From positions 2,652,125 to 2,716,124 of the forward strand of contig LR732703.1 of NCBI GenBank assembly GCA_902506565.1: DNA of 64,000 bases. The letters are read 5' to 3'. Source of the stretch: Burkholderiales bacterium 8X (GTDB lineage Bacteria; Pseudomonadota; Gammaproteobacteria; Burkholderiales; Burkholderiaceae_C). A program made the translations under genes and the position numbers. Shown one piece after another: positions 1 through 10,811 of this stretch. The notes under the pieces are model-generated. The model worked only from the letters and a program-made list of their open reading frames with translations, ran no database searches and had not been told where the DNA came from. Positions within the stretch are counted from its first letter, which is position 1; the number at the start of each line of letters is the position of its first letter.

Positions 1-1713
<1,713 letters not shown>

Positions 1714-1732
1714 GTTTGGCTCCGTTGCAAGG

Positions 1733-1762
1733 ACATGTCGGGATCGGCGGGGCTATTTCAAG
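1733..1762 (-). promoter_or_regulatory. Candidate sigma-32 heat-shock promoter of clpB
   Basis: Read on the minus strand, an exact CTTGAAA (1756-1762) is followed after 15 bases by CGACATGT (1733-1740). This fits the sigma-32 consensus CTTGAAA / CCCCATnT, with 6 of 8 positions matching in the second element. The predicted start site leaves a leader of only about 13 bases that still contains the GGAG ribosome site. Placement directly before clpB, a classical heat-shock gene, supports it. It is inferred from motif and position only. Confidence 0.6.
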
Positions 1763-1843
1763 CCGAATCTGCAGCGAACGGCATGGGCCTTGCTGCAGCG
1801 CTCTTGCACAATCCTTCGTTTCCTTCCTTCTGTGGAGTCACTC

Positions 1844-2848
1844 ATGTCGTTTTCAAGGTGGATGGCGGCTGCGCCCGTCGTTTCGCGCAGGCTGTTCGCA
1901 ACAGGTCTCCTGACCGCCGCGGCGTCGATGCCCGGCCTGTCGCTGGCCCAGCAAGGCGCGCCGATCCGGCTCCTGGTGGGCTTTCCGGCCGGCGCCGGAA
2001 CCGACGCCATCGCCCGCACCCTGGCCGAAAAACTCAAGGACCAGCTCAATGTCTCGGTGGTGGTCGAGAACCGCGCAGGCGCCGGCGGCCAACTCGCCGC
2101 CCAGGCGCTGCGGGCCGCGCCGGCCGATGGCCACACCTTCTTCCTGTCGCACGATCATTCGATCTCGATCCTGCCGCAGGTGGTGAAGAACCCGGGCTTC
2201 AACCCGGCCACCGATTTCGTGCCGGTCGCCGGCTTCGCCACCTTCGCGAACGTGCTGGCGGTGTCGGGCGGCACGCCCGCCAAGACCATCGACGAATACG
2301 TCAAGTGGGTGCGCACCCAGCGCGGCGGCAAGGAGACCATCGGCGTACCGGCGCCGGCCTCGATCCCCGAGTTCCTGGTCAAGATGATCGGCGACAAGTA
2401 CAAGCTCGACATGCAGGCGGCGCCCTACCGCGGCAGCGCGCCGATGACCGCCGACATGCTGGGCAACCAGATCCCGGCCGGCATCGCCTCCGTGCCCGAC
2501 TTCATCGAGAACCACAAGGCCGGCAAGGTGCGCATCGTGGCCACCATCGGCAACAAGCGCCAGGCCCTCCTGCCTCAGGTGCCGACCTTCACCGAATTGG
2601 GCTTCCCGAACCTGGAAGACCTGCCCTACTACGGCCTCTTCGCGCCGGTCGGCACGCCGCAGGCGACCATCGATCGATTCGGCGAGGCCCTGGCCAAGGT
2701 GCTGGAGATGCCGGACGTGAAGAACCGGCTGACCACGCTGGGCCTGACCGTGGCCTACGAACCGCAGGGACAGTTCGCGGGGCGGGTGCGCAGCTACACG
2801 CAGACCTGGACGCGGATCATCCAGTCGAGCGGCTTCGTGCCCCAGTAA
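1844..2848 (+). CDS. Bug-family (tripartite tricarboxylate transporter) periplasmic binding protein
   Basis: A 334-residue periplasmic solute-binding protein of the Bug/TctC family, which is greatly expanded in Bordetella, Variovorax and relatives and typically binds small carboxylates or related acids. The N-terminus has an SRRLF twin-arginine-like motif (residues 14-18) and a hydrophobic stretch ending near SLAQQ, so export is likely, possibly by Tat. The mature part opens with PIRLLVGFPAGAGTDAIAR, the family signature, and continues with VVENRAGAGG. The ATG at 1844 was chosen because GGAG lies about 8 bases upstream and the signal peptide starts there; the frame is open further upstream but that part overlaps clpB. 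No TctA/TctB membrane genes are adjacent, so it is an orphan and the ligand is unknown. Confidence 0.9.
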   Translation: MSFSRWMAAAPVVSRRLFATGLLTAAASMPGLSLAQQGAPIRLLVGFPAGAGTDAIARTLAEKLKDQLNVSVVVENRAGAGGQLAAQALRAAPADGHTFFLSHDHSISILPQVVKNPGFNPATDFVPVAGFATFANVLAVSGGTPAKTIDEYVKWVRTQRGGKETIGVPAPASIPEFLVKMIGDKYKLDMQAAPYRGSAPMTADMLGNQIPAGIASVPDFIENHKAGKVRIVATIGNKRQALLPQVPTFTELGFPNLEDLPYYGLFAPVGTPQATIDRFGEALAKVLEMPDVKNRLTTLGLTVAYEPQGQFAGRVRSYTQTWTRIIQSSGFVPQ

Positions 2849-2859
2849 CGGTCGAGCGT

Positions 2860-2879
2860 CGCCGGGCCACGAGCCGGCG
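2860..2879. terminator. GC-rich hairpin between convergent genes, possible terminator
   Basis: CGCCGG (2860-2865) and CCGGCG (2874-2879) form a 6-bp inverted repeat with an 8-base loop in the 45-base gap between the Bug gene and moaE. There is no T-run on either side, so intrinsic termination is uncertain. Confidence 0.3.
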
Positions 2880-2893
2880 CCGCGCATCCGGCT

Positions 2894-3370
2894 TCAGGCG
2901 TTGCTGGCGTCGATGCCCCAGCGCGCCAGCGCGGCATCGTCGTCCACGCGTGCGTCGACCCAGCGGGCGCCTTCGGGCGTCTGTTCCTTCTTCCAGAACG
3001 GCGCCTGCGTCTTGAGATAGTCCATGAGGAACTCGCAGGCCTGGAAGCTCTGGCCACGGTGCGCAGACACCACGGCGACCATCATGATCTGGTCGAGCGG
3101 CTGGAGCAGGCCGACACGGTGCACGACCCGCGCATCGAGGATGTCGAAGCGTTTCATGGCCTCGGCGATCATGGCTTCGATCGATTTCTCGGTCATGCCG
3201 GGGTAGTGTTCGAGTTCCATCGACGCGACATCGCTGCCGTCGTTCCGATCGCGTACGGTGCCGACGAAACTGCAGACCGCCCCGATGCGTCGATCGTCGC
3301 GCCGTAGCCTGGCGACCTCCTCACCCAGGTCGAAATCCTCTGTCTGGATCGAAACTCGCTGTGAGCTCAT
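2894..3370 (-). CDS. moaE: Molybdopterin synthase catalytic subunit MoaE
   Basis: Large subunit of molybdopterin synthase (158 residues, normal length). With thiocarboxylated MoaD it converts cyclic pyranopterin monophosphate to molybdopterin. Family features seen: GAVCSFVGTVRDRN near residues 30-43, the ELEHYPGM segment, VSAHRG with the conserved HR pair, and the lysine-rich active-site region LKTQAPFWKKE. It is the last gene of a minus-strand run mobB-moeA-moaD-moaE, 40 bases after moaD, so the two subunits are probably co-transcribed. Confidence 0.96.
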   Translation of the reverse strand: MSSQRVSIQTEDFDLGEEVARLRRDDRRIGAVCSFVGTVRDRNDGSDVASMELEHYPGMTEKSIEAMIAEAMKRFDILDARVVHRVGLLQPLDQIMMVAVVSAHRGQSFQACEFLMDYLKTQAPFWKKEQTPEGARWVDARVDDDAALARWGIDASNA

Positions 3371-3410
3371 AACGATGGCCTCGCTGCTTTCAAGCGCCTG
3401 GCACCGCGCT

Positions 3411-3662
3411 TCAGCCGCCCGTGACCGGCGGGAAGAAGGCGACTTCCTGGCCTTCCCGGAGCGATGCCGACTCGGCGCTCATCACCTGGTCGAGCGCCAT
3501 CCGGACCGCCTTGCCGCGCGCAAGCGCCGAAGCATGCGGTTCGCCCCGCGCGATGAGTTGGTCGCGAAGGCCGCGCAGATCGGTAGCCGAGGTTTCGACG
3601 GCTTCGGACCCGGTTCCGAGTGCTTCGCGCACCGAAGCGAAATAACGCACCGTTACTTGCAT
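3411..3662 (-). CDS. moaD: Molybdopterin synthase sulfur carrier subunit MoaD
   Basis: An 83-residue ubiquitin-like sulfur carrier. It opens MQVTVRYFASVREALG, the standard MoaD beginning, and ends in PPVTGG; the C-terminal Gly-Gly is the site that is adenylated and thiocarboxylated. The ATG at 3662 gives the normal family length. It lies 2 bases after the moeA stop and upstream of moaE, so translational coupling in the operon is likely. Confidence 0.95.
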   Translation of the reverse strand: MQVTVRYFASVREALGTGSEAVETSATDLRGLRDQLIARGEPHASALARGKAVRMALDQVMSAESASLREGQEVAFFPPVTGG

Positions 3663-3664
3663 CG

Positions 3665-4927
3665 TCAGCCCAGAAGCGAAGCGAACGGAATGAAGGACAC
3701 CTGGTCGCCGGCCTTGAAGGCTTGTCCGGCTGGCGTGTCGATCACTCCGTCGCCCCAGACCATCGAGGTGAGCACGCCCGAGCTCTGGTTGGCGAACAGG
3801 TCCAGCCCGCCGTGGTCGTTCCGGCGCGCGCGAAGGAACTCCCTCCGCCGGTCGGCACGCGGCCAGTCGAAATCGGCCCGCATCGGCACCGCGACCGGCG
3901 AGACGCGGGTCGCGCCCTGCAAGGTCAGGAGGAACGGACGCACCAGGAGCAGGAAGGTGAGGAAGCTCGAGACCGGGTTGCCGGGCAACCCGGTGAGGTG
4001 CGCCTCGCCGATGCGGCCGTAGGCGAAGGGCTTGCCGGGCTTCATGGACAGCGACCACAGGTCGAGCTGGCCGAGGGCCTGAACGGCGGCCTTGATGTGG
4101 TCTTCCTCGCCGACCGAGACGCCGCCGGTGGTGATGATGAGATCGCTCGTTTCTGCCGCTTCTCGCAGGGCGTCGATGGTGGCCTCGCGCCGGTCCGGCA
4201 CGATGCCCATGTCTCGCACGTCGCAGCCGAGGCGCATCAACAGGGCGCGCATGAAGAAGCGGTTCGAGTTGTAGATCGACCCTGGCTTCATGGCCTCGGG
4301 AGCGACCTCGCCCGGCATCACGAGTTCGTCGCCGGTGGACAGCAGCGTGACCCGCGGGCGCCGGGCCACCTGCAGCCGATCGCAGCCGACGCTGGCGGCA
4401 AGGCCAAGCGCCGCCGGCGTCAGGCGTTCGCCGCGAGACAAGACGACGTCGCCGGCCTTCACGTCCTCGCCGGCGCGGCGAATCCACTGACCCGCCGACG
4501 GCGAGATGTCGATGCGAACCGTGCCGAATCCTTGGCTCTCGTCGAGGTCGCCGGATGCCACCGGCGTGGTGTCTTCCTGCATCACCACCGCATCGGCGCC
4601 CTCGGGGATCGTCGCGCCGGTGAAGATTCGAGCGGCCGTGCCTGCGGCCAAGGGGACACCGACCGATCCCGCCGGGATGCGTTGGGCGACCCGAAGAACG
4701 CTGCCCGGCGCCGAACCATCGGCGATCCGAATCGCATAGCCGTCCATCGAGCTGTTGTCCCGCGGCGGCACCGTCAGGCCCGACACCACGTCCTGCGCCA
4801 GGACCCGGCCGTCGGCCTCGAAGGTCGAGACGCTTTCGAACGGCATTACCGGCCGTGCGGCCTCGAGCAGGCGGGCGAGCGCCTCGTCGAGCGGCATCAA
4901 GGGCGGGCGCTTTGCGGGTTCAGCCAT
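3665..4927 (-). CDS. moeA: Molybdopterin molybdotransferase MoeA
   Basis: A 420-residue enzyme that inserts molybdate into adenylylated molybdopterin. Family motifs in order: VPPRDNSSMDGYAIR, FTGATIPEGADAVVMQEDT, LLSTGDELV, ITTGGVSVGEEDHIK, GKPFAYGRIG and LTGLPGNPVSSFLTF. The start MAEPAKRPPLMPLDEAL (4927) gives the family length; its ATG overlaps the end of mobB by 8 bases, a sign of coupling. moaD follows 2 bases after the stop. Cytoplasmic cofactor synthesis; strongly supported. Confidence 0.97.
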   Translation of the reverse strand: MAEPAKRPPLMPLDEALARLLEAARPVMPFESVSTFEADGRVLAQDVVSGLTVPPRDNSSMDGYAIRIADGSAPGSVLRVAQRIPAGSVGVPLAAGTAARIFTGATIPEGADAVVMQEDTTPVASGDLDESQGFGTVRIDISPSAGQWIRRAGEDVKAGDVVLSRGERLTPAALGLAASVGCDRLQVARRPRVTLLSTGDELVMPGEVAPEAMKPGSIYNSNRFFMRALLMRLGCDVRDMGIVPDRREATIDALREAAETSDLIITTGGVSVGEEDHIKAAVQALGQLDLWSLSMKPGKPFAYGRIGEAHLTGLPGNPVSSFLTFLLLVRPFLLTLQGATRVSPVAVPMRADFDWPRADRRREFLRARRNDHGGLDLFANQSSGVLTSMVWGDGVIDTPAGQAFKAGDQVSFIPFASLLG

Positions 4928-5465
4928 AGTGCTCCACCTTGTACTCGAAGCGATCCGCGTTTTGCAGCAGCCATTCGGCAATGGCCCCGGGCTGGTTGAG
5001 GTCGAAGATCGGCAGCGCCGTCGGCTCGGGAAGGCGCTCGCCGGAATCCGTCGCGATGCCGACCACGAAGCCGTCGTTCGGATAGCGCGCGGGACGCTCG
5101 CCCGTTCCCTCCTGGTCGGCTCGCCAGACCTCGATCTTCAAGAGGTCGCTGTGCTTGAAGCCTTCGACCAAGACCCAGTCGACGCCCTCGTACAACTCGG
5201 CCAGCAGGTGATGCACGCTCAGTTGCGAAGGCTGCTCGAATTCACGGATCAACGCGAGGCGGCGATCGGAGGCGACCACGACTTCGAAGGCGCCCGCCTC
5301 CCGGTGCCGGTAGGTGTCCTTGCCCGGATGGTCGATGTCGAACTTGTGGTGGGCATGCTTGACCACCGACACGCGCTGGCCGTGCAGCTTGAGAGCGGGA
5401 ATGAGCTGCTCGACCAGCGTGGTCTTGCCGGAACCCGAATAGCCGGCGAAGCCGATGACCTTCAT
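4920..5465 (-). CDS. mobB: Molybdopterin-guanine dinucleotide biosynthesis adaptor MobB
   Basis: A 181-residue P-loop GTPase-like protein, starting MKVIGFAGYSGSGKTT with the Walker A at residues 9-16. MobB assists MobA in attaching GMP to the molybdenum cofactor. The VVKHAHHKFDIDHPGKDT segment and VDWVLVEGFKH (Walker B region) are typical. It begins 16 bases after the thrC stop and overlaps moeA by 8 bases, so threonine and molybdenum cofactor genes sit in one transcription unit. No mobA is present in the window. Confidence 0.93.
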   Translation of the reverse strand: MKVIGFAGYSGSGKTTLVEQLIPALKLHGQRVSVVKHAHHKFDIDHPGKDTYRHREAGAFEVVVASDRRLALIREFEQPSQLSVHHLLAELYEGVDWVLVEGFKHSDLLKIEVWRADQEGTGERPARYPNDGFVVGIATDSGERLPEPTALPIFDLNQPGAIAEWLLQNADRFEYKVEHYG

Positions 5466-5481
5466 GCCTTGCTTGCCGGCG

Positions 5482-6914
5482 TCATCGGTCGCAGTGCTGC
5501 GCGACGTAGGCCTTGACGGCCTCGACGTCGGCGGGCAGCTGCACAACGCGCTTGGGCAGCGCCTCGATTCCGACGAAGCGGGCCGGACGATCGGGCTCGT
5601 GCCCCAGGGCCTCGACGATGGTTTCGGCGAACTTGATCGGTAGCGCGGTCTCGAGCACGATCATCGGAACCCCGGGCGAACGATGTTCGCGCGCCGCCTT
5701 GAGTCCATCGGCGGTGTGGGTGTCGATCAGGCAGGCGAAGCGCTGGTCGGTATCGCGAATGGTGGCCAGGCGGTCGGCATGGCTGCTGCGGCTGCTGGCA
5801 AAGCCGAAGCGCGAGCTCGCCCGCTCGAAGGCCGGGTCGCCGCTCAGATCGAAACGACCGGTGCGCCCGAGCTCGTCTTCGAAAAGGGCGCGGGTCCGGG
5901 ACGCATCGCGGTCGAGCAGATCGAAGACAAAGCGCTCGAAGTTGCTGGCCTTGGAGATGTCCATCGAAGGACTCGAGGTCTCGTGCGTGTCGGCGGCGCT
6001 GCGCACCCGATAGACGCCGGTTCGGAAGAACTCGTCCAGCACGTCGTTCTCGTTGGTGGCGACCACCAGCGTCTCGATCGGCAGGCCCATCATGCGGGCG
6101 ACGTGGCCTGCGCAGACGTTGCCGAAGTTGCCCGAAGGCACCGAGAACGCGACCTTGCGCGGCGGCTTGCCGCCATCCTGCGCACCGGTCGCCTGGAAGT
6201 AGCCGGCGAAGTAATAGACGACCTGCGCCAGCAAGCGCGCCCAATTGATCGAATTGACCGTGCCGATGCGGTACTTGCGCTTGAAGGCGAGGTCGTTCGA
6301 GACCGCCTTGACGATGTCCTGGCAGTCGTCGAACACGCCGGTTATCGCGAGGTTGTGGATGTTGGCGTCCTGCAGGCTGAACATCTGGGCCTGTTGGAAC
6401 GGGCTCATCCGGCCATCGGGCGAGGTCATGAAGACGCGCACGCCCTTCTTGCCGCGCATCGCGTATTCGGCGGCGCTTCCGGTGTCTCCGCTGGTCGCGC
6501 CGAGGATGTTGAGCTCTTGCCCGCGCCGCGACAGCTCGTACTCGAACAGGTTGCCGAGCAGTTGCATCGCCATGTCCTTGAAGGCGAGCGTCGGTCCGTT
6601 CGACAGAGCCTCCAGGTACATGCCGTCCTCGAGTTCGCGCAGCGGCACGATTTCGTCGCTTTCGAACACCTCGGCCGTGTAGGTGATGGCGCAGAGCCGG
6701 GCGAGGTCCTCGGCCGGAATGTCGTCGATGTAGAGCGACAGGATCTCGAAGGCCAATGCGTGATAAGGCAGCCCGCGCCACTTCGCGAGCGTGGCCGCAT
6801 CGACCTGCGGATAGTGCTCGGGAAGGTACAGCCCGCCGTCGGGCGCAAGGCCTTCGAGCAGGATCTCGCAGAAGCGCCGGCGGTCCGGATGGCCGCGGGT
6901 CGACAGGTAGCGCA

Positions 6915-6915
<1 letters not shown>
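5482..6915 (-). CDS. thrC: Threonine synthase
   Basis: PLP enzyme of 477 residues that converts O-phosphohomoserine to threonine. It opens MRYLSTRGHPDRRRFCEIL, has the PLP lysine in SNGPTLAFKDMAMQ, the phosphate-binding loop GATSGDTGSAAEYA, and a long C-terminal region typical of the bacterial type. Its ATG overlaps the TGA of hom by one base (ATGA), so the two are translationally coupled. Homoserine kinase (thrB), needed between them, is not in the window and must be elsewhere. Confidence 0.97.
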
Positions 6916-8237
<1,322 letters not shown>

Positions 8238-8287
8238 TCGAGACTCTGTGTGTTTGTCGAAGCTCCGCGGCGCGAAGCCGGTCCGCG

Positions 8288-9511
8288 TCAAGCGCGCTGC
8301 GTGCGATAGCGCTCGAGGAACACCGCGATTCGGCGGACCGCCTCCCGGAGGTCTTCCTCGTGCGGCAGGAACACGATGCGGAAATGATCCGGCGTCGCCC
8401 AGTTGAAGCCGGTGCCCTGCACGAGCATGACCTTGGTTTCCTTGAGCAGCTCCAAGAAGAACTGCCGGTCGTCCTCGATCGGATAGACCTTCGGATCGAG
8501 CTTGGGAAACATGTAGAGGGCCGCCGTCGGCTTGACGCAGCTCACGCCCGGGATCGCGGTGATGAGTTCGTAGGCCAGGTCGCGCTGGCGGCGCAACCGT
8601 CCGCCCTCGCCGACCAGGTCGTTGATGCTCTGGTAGCCGCCCAGCGCGGTCTGGATCGCCCACTGCCCAGGAACGTTGGCGCAAAGCCGCATGTTCGAGA
8701 GCATGTTGAGTCCCTCGATGTAGTCGCGCGCGCTCTTCTTGTCGCCCGAGACCACCAGCCAGCCCGCGCGGTAGCCGCAGGAGCGATAGCTCTTGGAAAG
8801 CGAGTTGAAGGTGAGGGTCAGCACGTCTTCGGAGAGGCTCGCGATCGCCGTGTGGCGGGCGTCTTCGTAGACCACCTTGTCGTAGACCTCGTCGGCGAAG
8901 ATCACCAGACCGTGTTCGCGCGCGATCTCGACGATGCCCAAGAGCAGTTCGTCGGTGTAGAGCGCGCCGGTGGGGTTGTTGGGGTTGATGACGACGATGC
9001 CCTTGGTGCGCGGCGTGATCTTGGCGCGGATGTCGTCGAGGCGCGGCATCCAGCCATCGTCTTCGTCGCAGAGGTAGTGCACCGGCTTGCCGCCCGAAAG
9101 GCTCGCGACCGCCGTCCAGAGCGGGTAGTCGGGGGCCGGCAGCAGGAGTTCGTCGCCGTCGTTGAGGAGCGCATTGGTGGCCATGGCGATCAGTTCGCTG
9201 GCGCCGTTGCCGAGGTAGATGTCGTCGAGCACGACGCCCTTGATGCCCTGCTTCTGGGTCTCGTGCATGACGGCCTTACGCGCCGCGAAGATGCCCTTGC
9301 TGTCCGAATATCCCGCCGAGGCAGGCAGGTTGCGGATCATGTCCTGCTGAACTTCCTCGGGCGCATCGAAACCGAACACCGCGAGGTTGCCAATGTTGAG
9401 CTTGATGATCTTCTGGCCCTCTTCCTCCATCTGCTTGGCGGCATCCATGATGGGGCCGCGGATGTCGTAGAGGACGTTGGCCAGCTTGGTCGATTTCTTG
9501 AGCGGTTTCAA
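8288..9511 (-). CDS. alaA: Alanine-synthesising PLP aminotransferase, AlaA type
   Basis: Fold-type I class I/II aminotransferase of 407 residues. It closely follows the E. coli AlaA pattern, which transaminates pyruvate with glutamate: STKLANVLYDIRGPIMDAAK at the start, APDYPLWTAVASLSGG, the PNNPTGALY substrate and cofactor region, FADEVYDKV, the PLP lysine in SLSKSYRSCGYRAGW, and RLCANVPGQWAIQTALGGYQS. The usual LNIGNPAPFGFD region reads LNIGNLAVFGFD, so a commonly conserved proline is leucine here. It heads the run alaA-hom-thrC; the 50-base gap to hom allows co-transcription. The substrate assignment rests on family similarity. Confidence 0.85.
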   Translation of the reverse strand: MKPLKKSTKLANVLYDIRGPIMDAAKQMEEEGQKIIKLNIGNLAVFGFDAPEEVQQDMIRNLPASAGYSDSKGIFAARKAVMHETQKQGIKGVVLDDIYLGNGASELIAMATNALLNDGDELLLPAPDYPLWTAVASLSGGKPVHYLCDEDDGWMPRLDDIRAKITPRTKGIVVINPNNPTGALYTDELLLGIVEIAREHGLVIFADEVYDKVVYEDARHTAIASLSEDVLTLTFNSLSKSYRSCGYRAGWLVVSGDKKSARDYIEGLNMLSNMRLCANVPGQWAIQTALGGYQSINDLVGEGGRLRRQRDLAYELITAIPGVSCVKPTAALYMFPKLDPKVYPIEDDRQFFLELLKETKVMLVQGTGFNWATPDHFRIVFLPHEEDLREAVRRIAVFLERYRTQRA

Positions 9512-9577
9512 TGTCCCTCCAAGGGGCGCTGCAGAGGCGAAAACCTATAATTTGACCACAGTTCTTTTGGCATTCCG

Positions 9578-9964
9578 ATGAAGCTCCAACCCGACCGATC
9601 CGATGCGCCGACCCTTACCGCGCATGGTCCCGGCTGGGTCGCGATCAACAACGAAAAAGTCGATTCGAGCGTCGTGGTGGGTTCGCGCGGCGAGCGCTTC
9701 CCCTGGGATTGCACCGAGTTCGAGTCGCTCGGGCCCGAACACTTCGCGCGGCTGGCCGAGCTGGGTGCCGAACTCATCATTTTCGGGTCCGGTTCGCGCA
9801 TCCGCTTTCCCAAGGCGGCTTGGCTGCAGCCCTTGATGCGGCAGCGGACGGGCGTCGAAACCATGGACACGGCGGCCGCTTGCCGCACCTACAACATCCT
9901 CGCGAGCGAAGGCAGGCACGTGGTTGCCGCCCTTCTGGTGGAGCCTTCGGAGGATGGGCAATAG
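9578..9964 (+). CDS. Mth938-like (DUF498) domain protein
   Basis: A 128-residue single-domain protein of the Mth938/DUF498 family, whose members include the mitochondrial complex I assembly factor NDUFAF3; bacterial function is not established. Family features: GWVAINNEKVDSSVVVGS, PWDCTEFESL, and ELIIFGSGSRIRFP followed by GVETMDTAAACRTYNILASEGR. It is divergent from alaA with a 66-base gap; a TATAAT at 9545-9550 could be its -10 element, but no good -35 is seen. bcp follows 142 bases downstream on the same strand. Confidence 0.85.
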   Translation: MKLQPDRSDAPTLTAHGPGWVAINNEKVDSSVVVGSRGERFPWDCTEFESLGPEHFARLAELGAELIIFGSGSRIRFPKAAWLQPLMRQRTGVETMDTAAACRTYNILASEGRHVVAALLVEPSEDGQ

Positions 9965-10106
9965 GTCGCGTTTCGAGTTAAAATCTCAGATTGCGAACAG
10001 GCGGCATGGCCATCGGTGAGCAACGACCAAATCCTCCGTGGATCCGAGCGGATTGCCCTTCGCAGCAGCGCTTCCGGTCACGGAATTAACGGAGAAAACA
10101 AGTTTC

Positions 10107-10643
10107 ATGAGTATCGTTGTCAACAAGCTCATTCCGGAGTTCGAGGCCGTTGCCACGAGTGGCGTCAAGGTGTCGAACACTTCGCACCTTGGTCATGTGC
10201 TGGTGTTGTACTTTTACCCGAAAGACAACACGCCTGGTTGCACCACCGAAGCCATGCAGTTCCGCGATCGCTACGAAGATTTCGTCAAGGCGGGTGTCAC
10301 GGTCTTCGGCGTATCTCGCGACAACATGAAGTCGCACGAGTCGTTCAAGGAAAGCCTCGGTCTTCCATTCGAACTCATCGCCGACACCGAAGAAAAGCTC
10401 TGCCACATGTTCGGCGTGGTCAAGAACAAGATCATGTACGGCAAGAAGGTTAAGGGCATCGAGCGCAGCAGCTTCCTGATCGGTGCCGACGGCGTCCTGG
10501 TTGCCGAATGGCGCGGCCTCAAAGTGCCGGGCCATGTCGATGACATCCTGAAGGCTGTCAGTGCCATGAAGAAGTCGCGTGCGGTGAAGCCGGGCAACAA
10601 CAACCTGCCGCCGAGCAGCCTGGAAGCCGCGCAGGCCGCTTGA
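10107..10643 (+). CDS. bcp: Thioredoxin-dependent thiol peroxidase, Bcp/PrxQ type
   Basis: Peroxiredoxin of 178 residues reducing hydroperoxides in the cytoplasm. The peroxidatic cysteine is in YPKDNTPGCTTEAMQFRD. The residue five positions on, where CX4C-type Bcp proteins have their resolving cysteine, is not cysteine here. The only other cysteine nearby is in EEKLCHMFGV, so it may be a one-cysteine type or use that residue. The start MSIVVNKLIPEF (10107) is preceded by GGAG at 10091. The C-terminal tail (AVKPGNNNLPPSSLEAAQAA) is longer than usual. A strong terminator follows at 10743. Confidence 0.93.
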   Translation: MSIVVNKLIPEFEAVATSGVKVSNTSHLGHVLVLYFYPKDNTPGCTTEAMQFRDRYEDFVKAGVTVFGVSRDNMKSHESFKESLGLPFELIADTEEKLCHMFGVVKNKIMYGKKVKGIERSSFLIGADGVLVAEWRGLKVPGHVDDILKAVSAMKKSRAVKPGNNNLPPSSLEAAQAA

Positions 10644-10742
10644 GCTGCACGCTTTTGGTTCCGGTGCACTTCCGTCAGCTCCGCCTTGCGCGGGGTGCAT
10701 AATCATCCGATGCCGTTGAGCGCCACGACCGCATCCACTCTC

Positions 10743-10774
10743 AAAAGCCGCACTGGTCTTCAGGCGGCTTTTTT
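10743..10774 (+). terminator. Intrinsic terminator after bcp
   Basis: AAAAGCCGC (10743-10751) pairs perfectly with GCGGCTTTT (10764-10772) across a 12-base loop and runs into a six-T tract. It separates bcp from the PIN-PhoH gene that begins at 10812. Confidence 0.85.
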
Positions 10775-10811
10775 GTTTTTCGGCTTTCTCTTCCTGCGAG
10801 CGATCTGATCC

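Noticed and set aside
10675..10775. Possible small RNA between bcp and the PIN-PhoH gene (CATAAT plus terminator)
   Set aside because: No matching -35 at the right distance; the hairpin is adequately explained as the bcp terminator.
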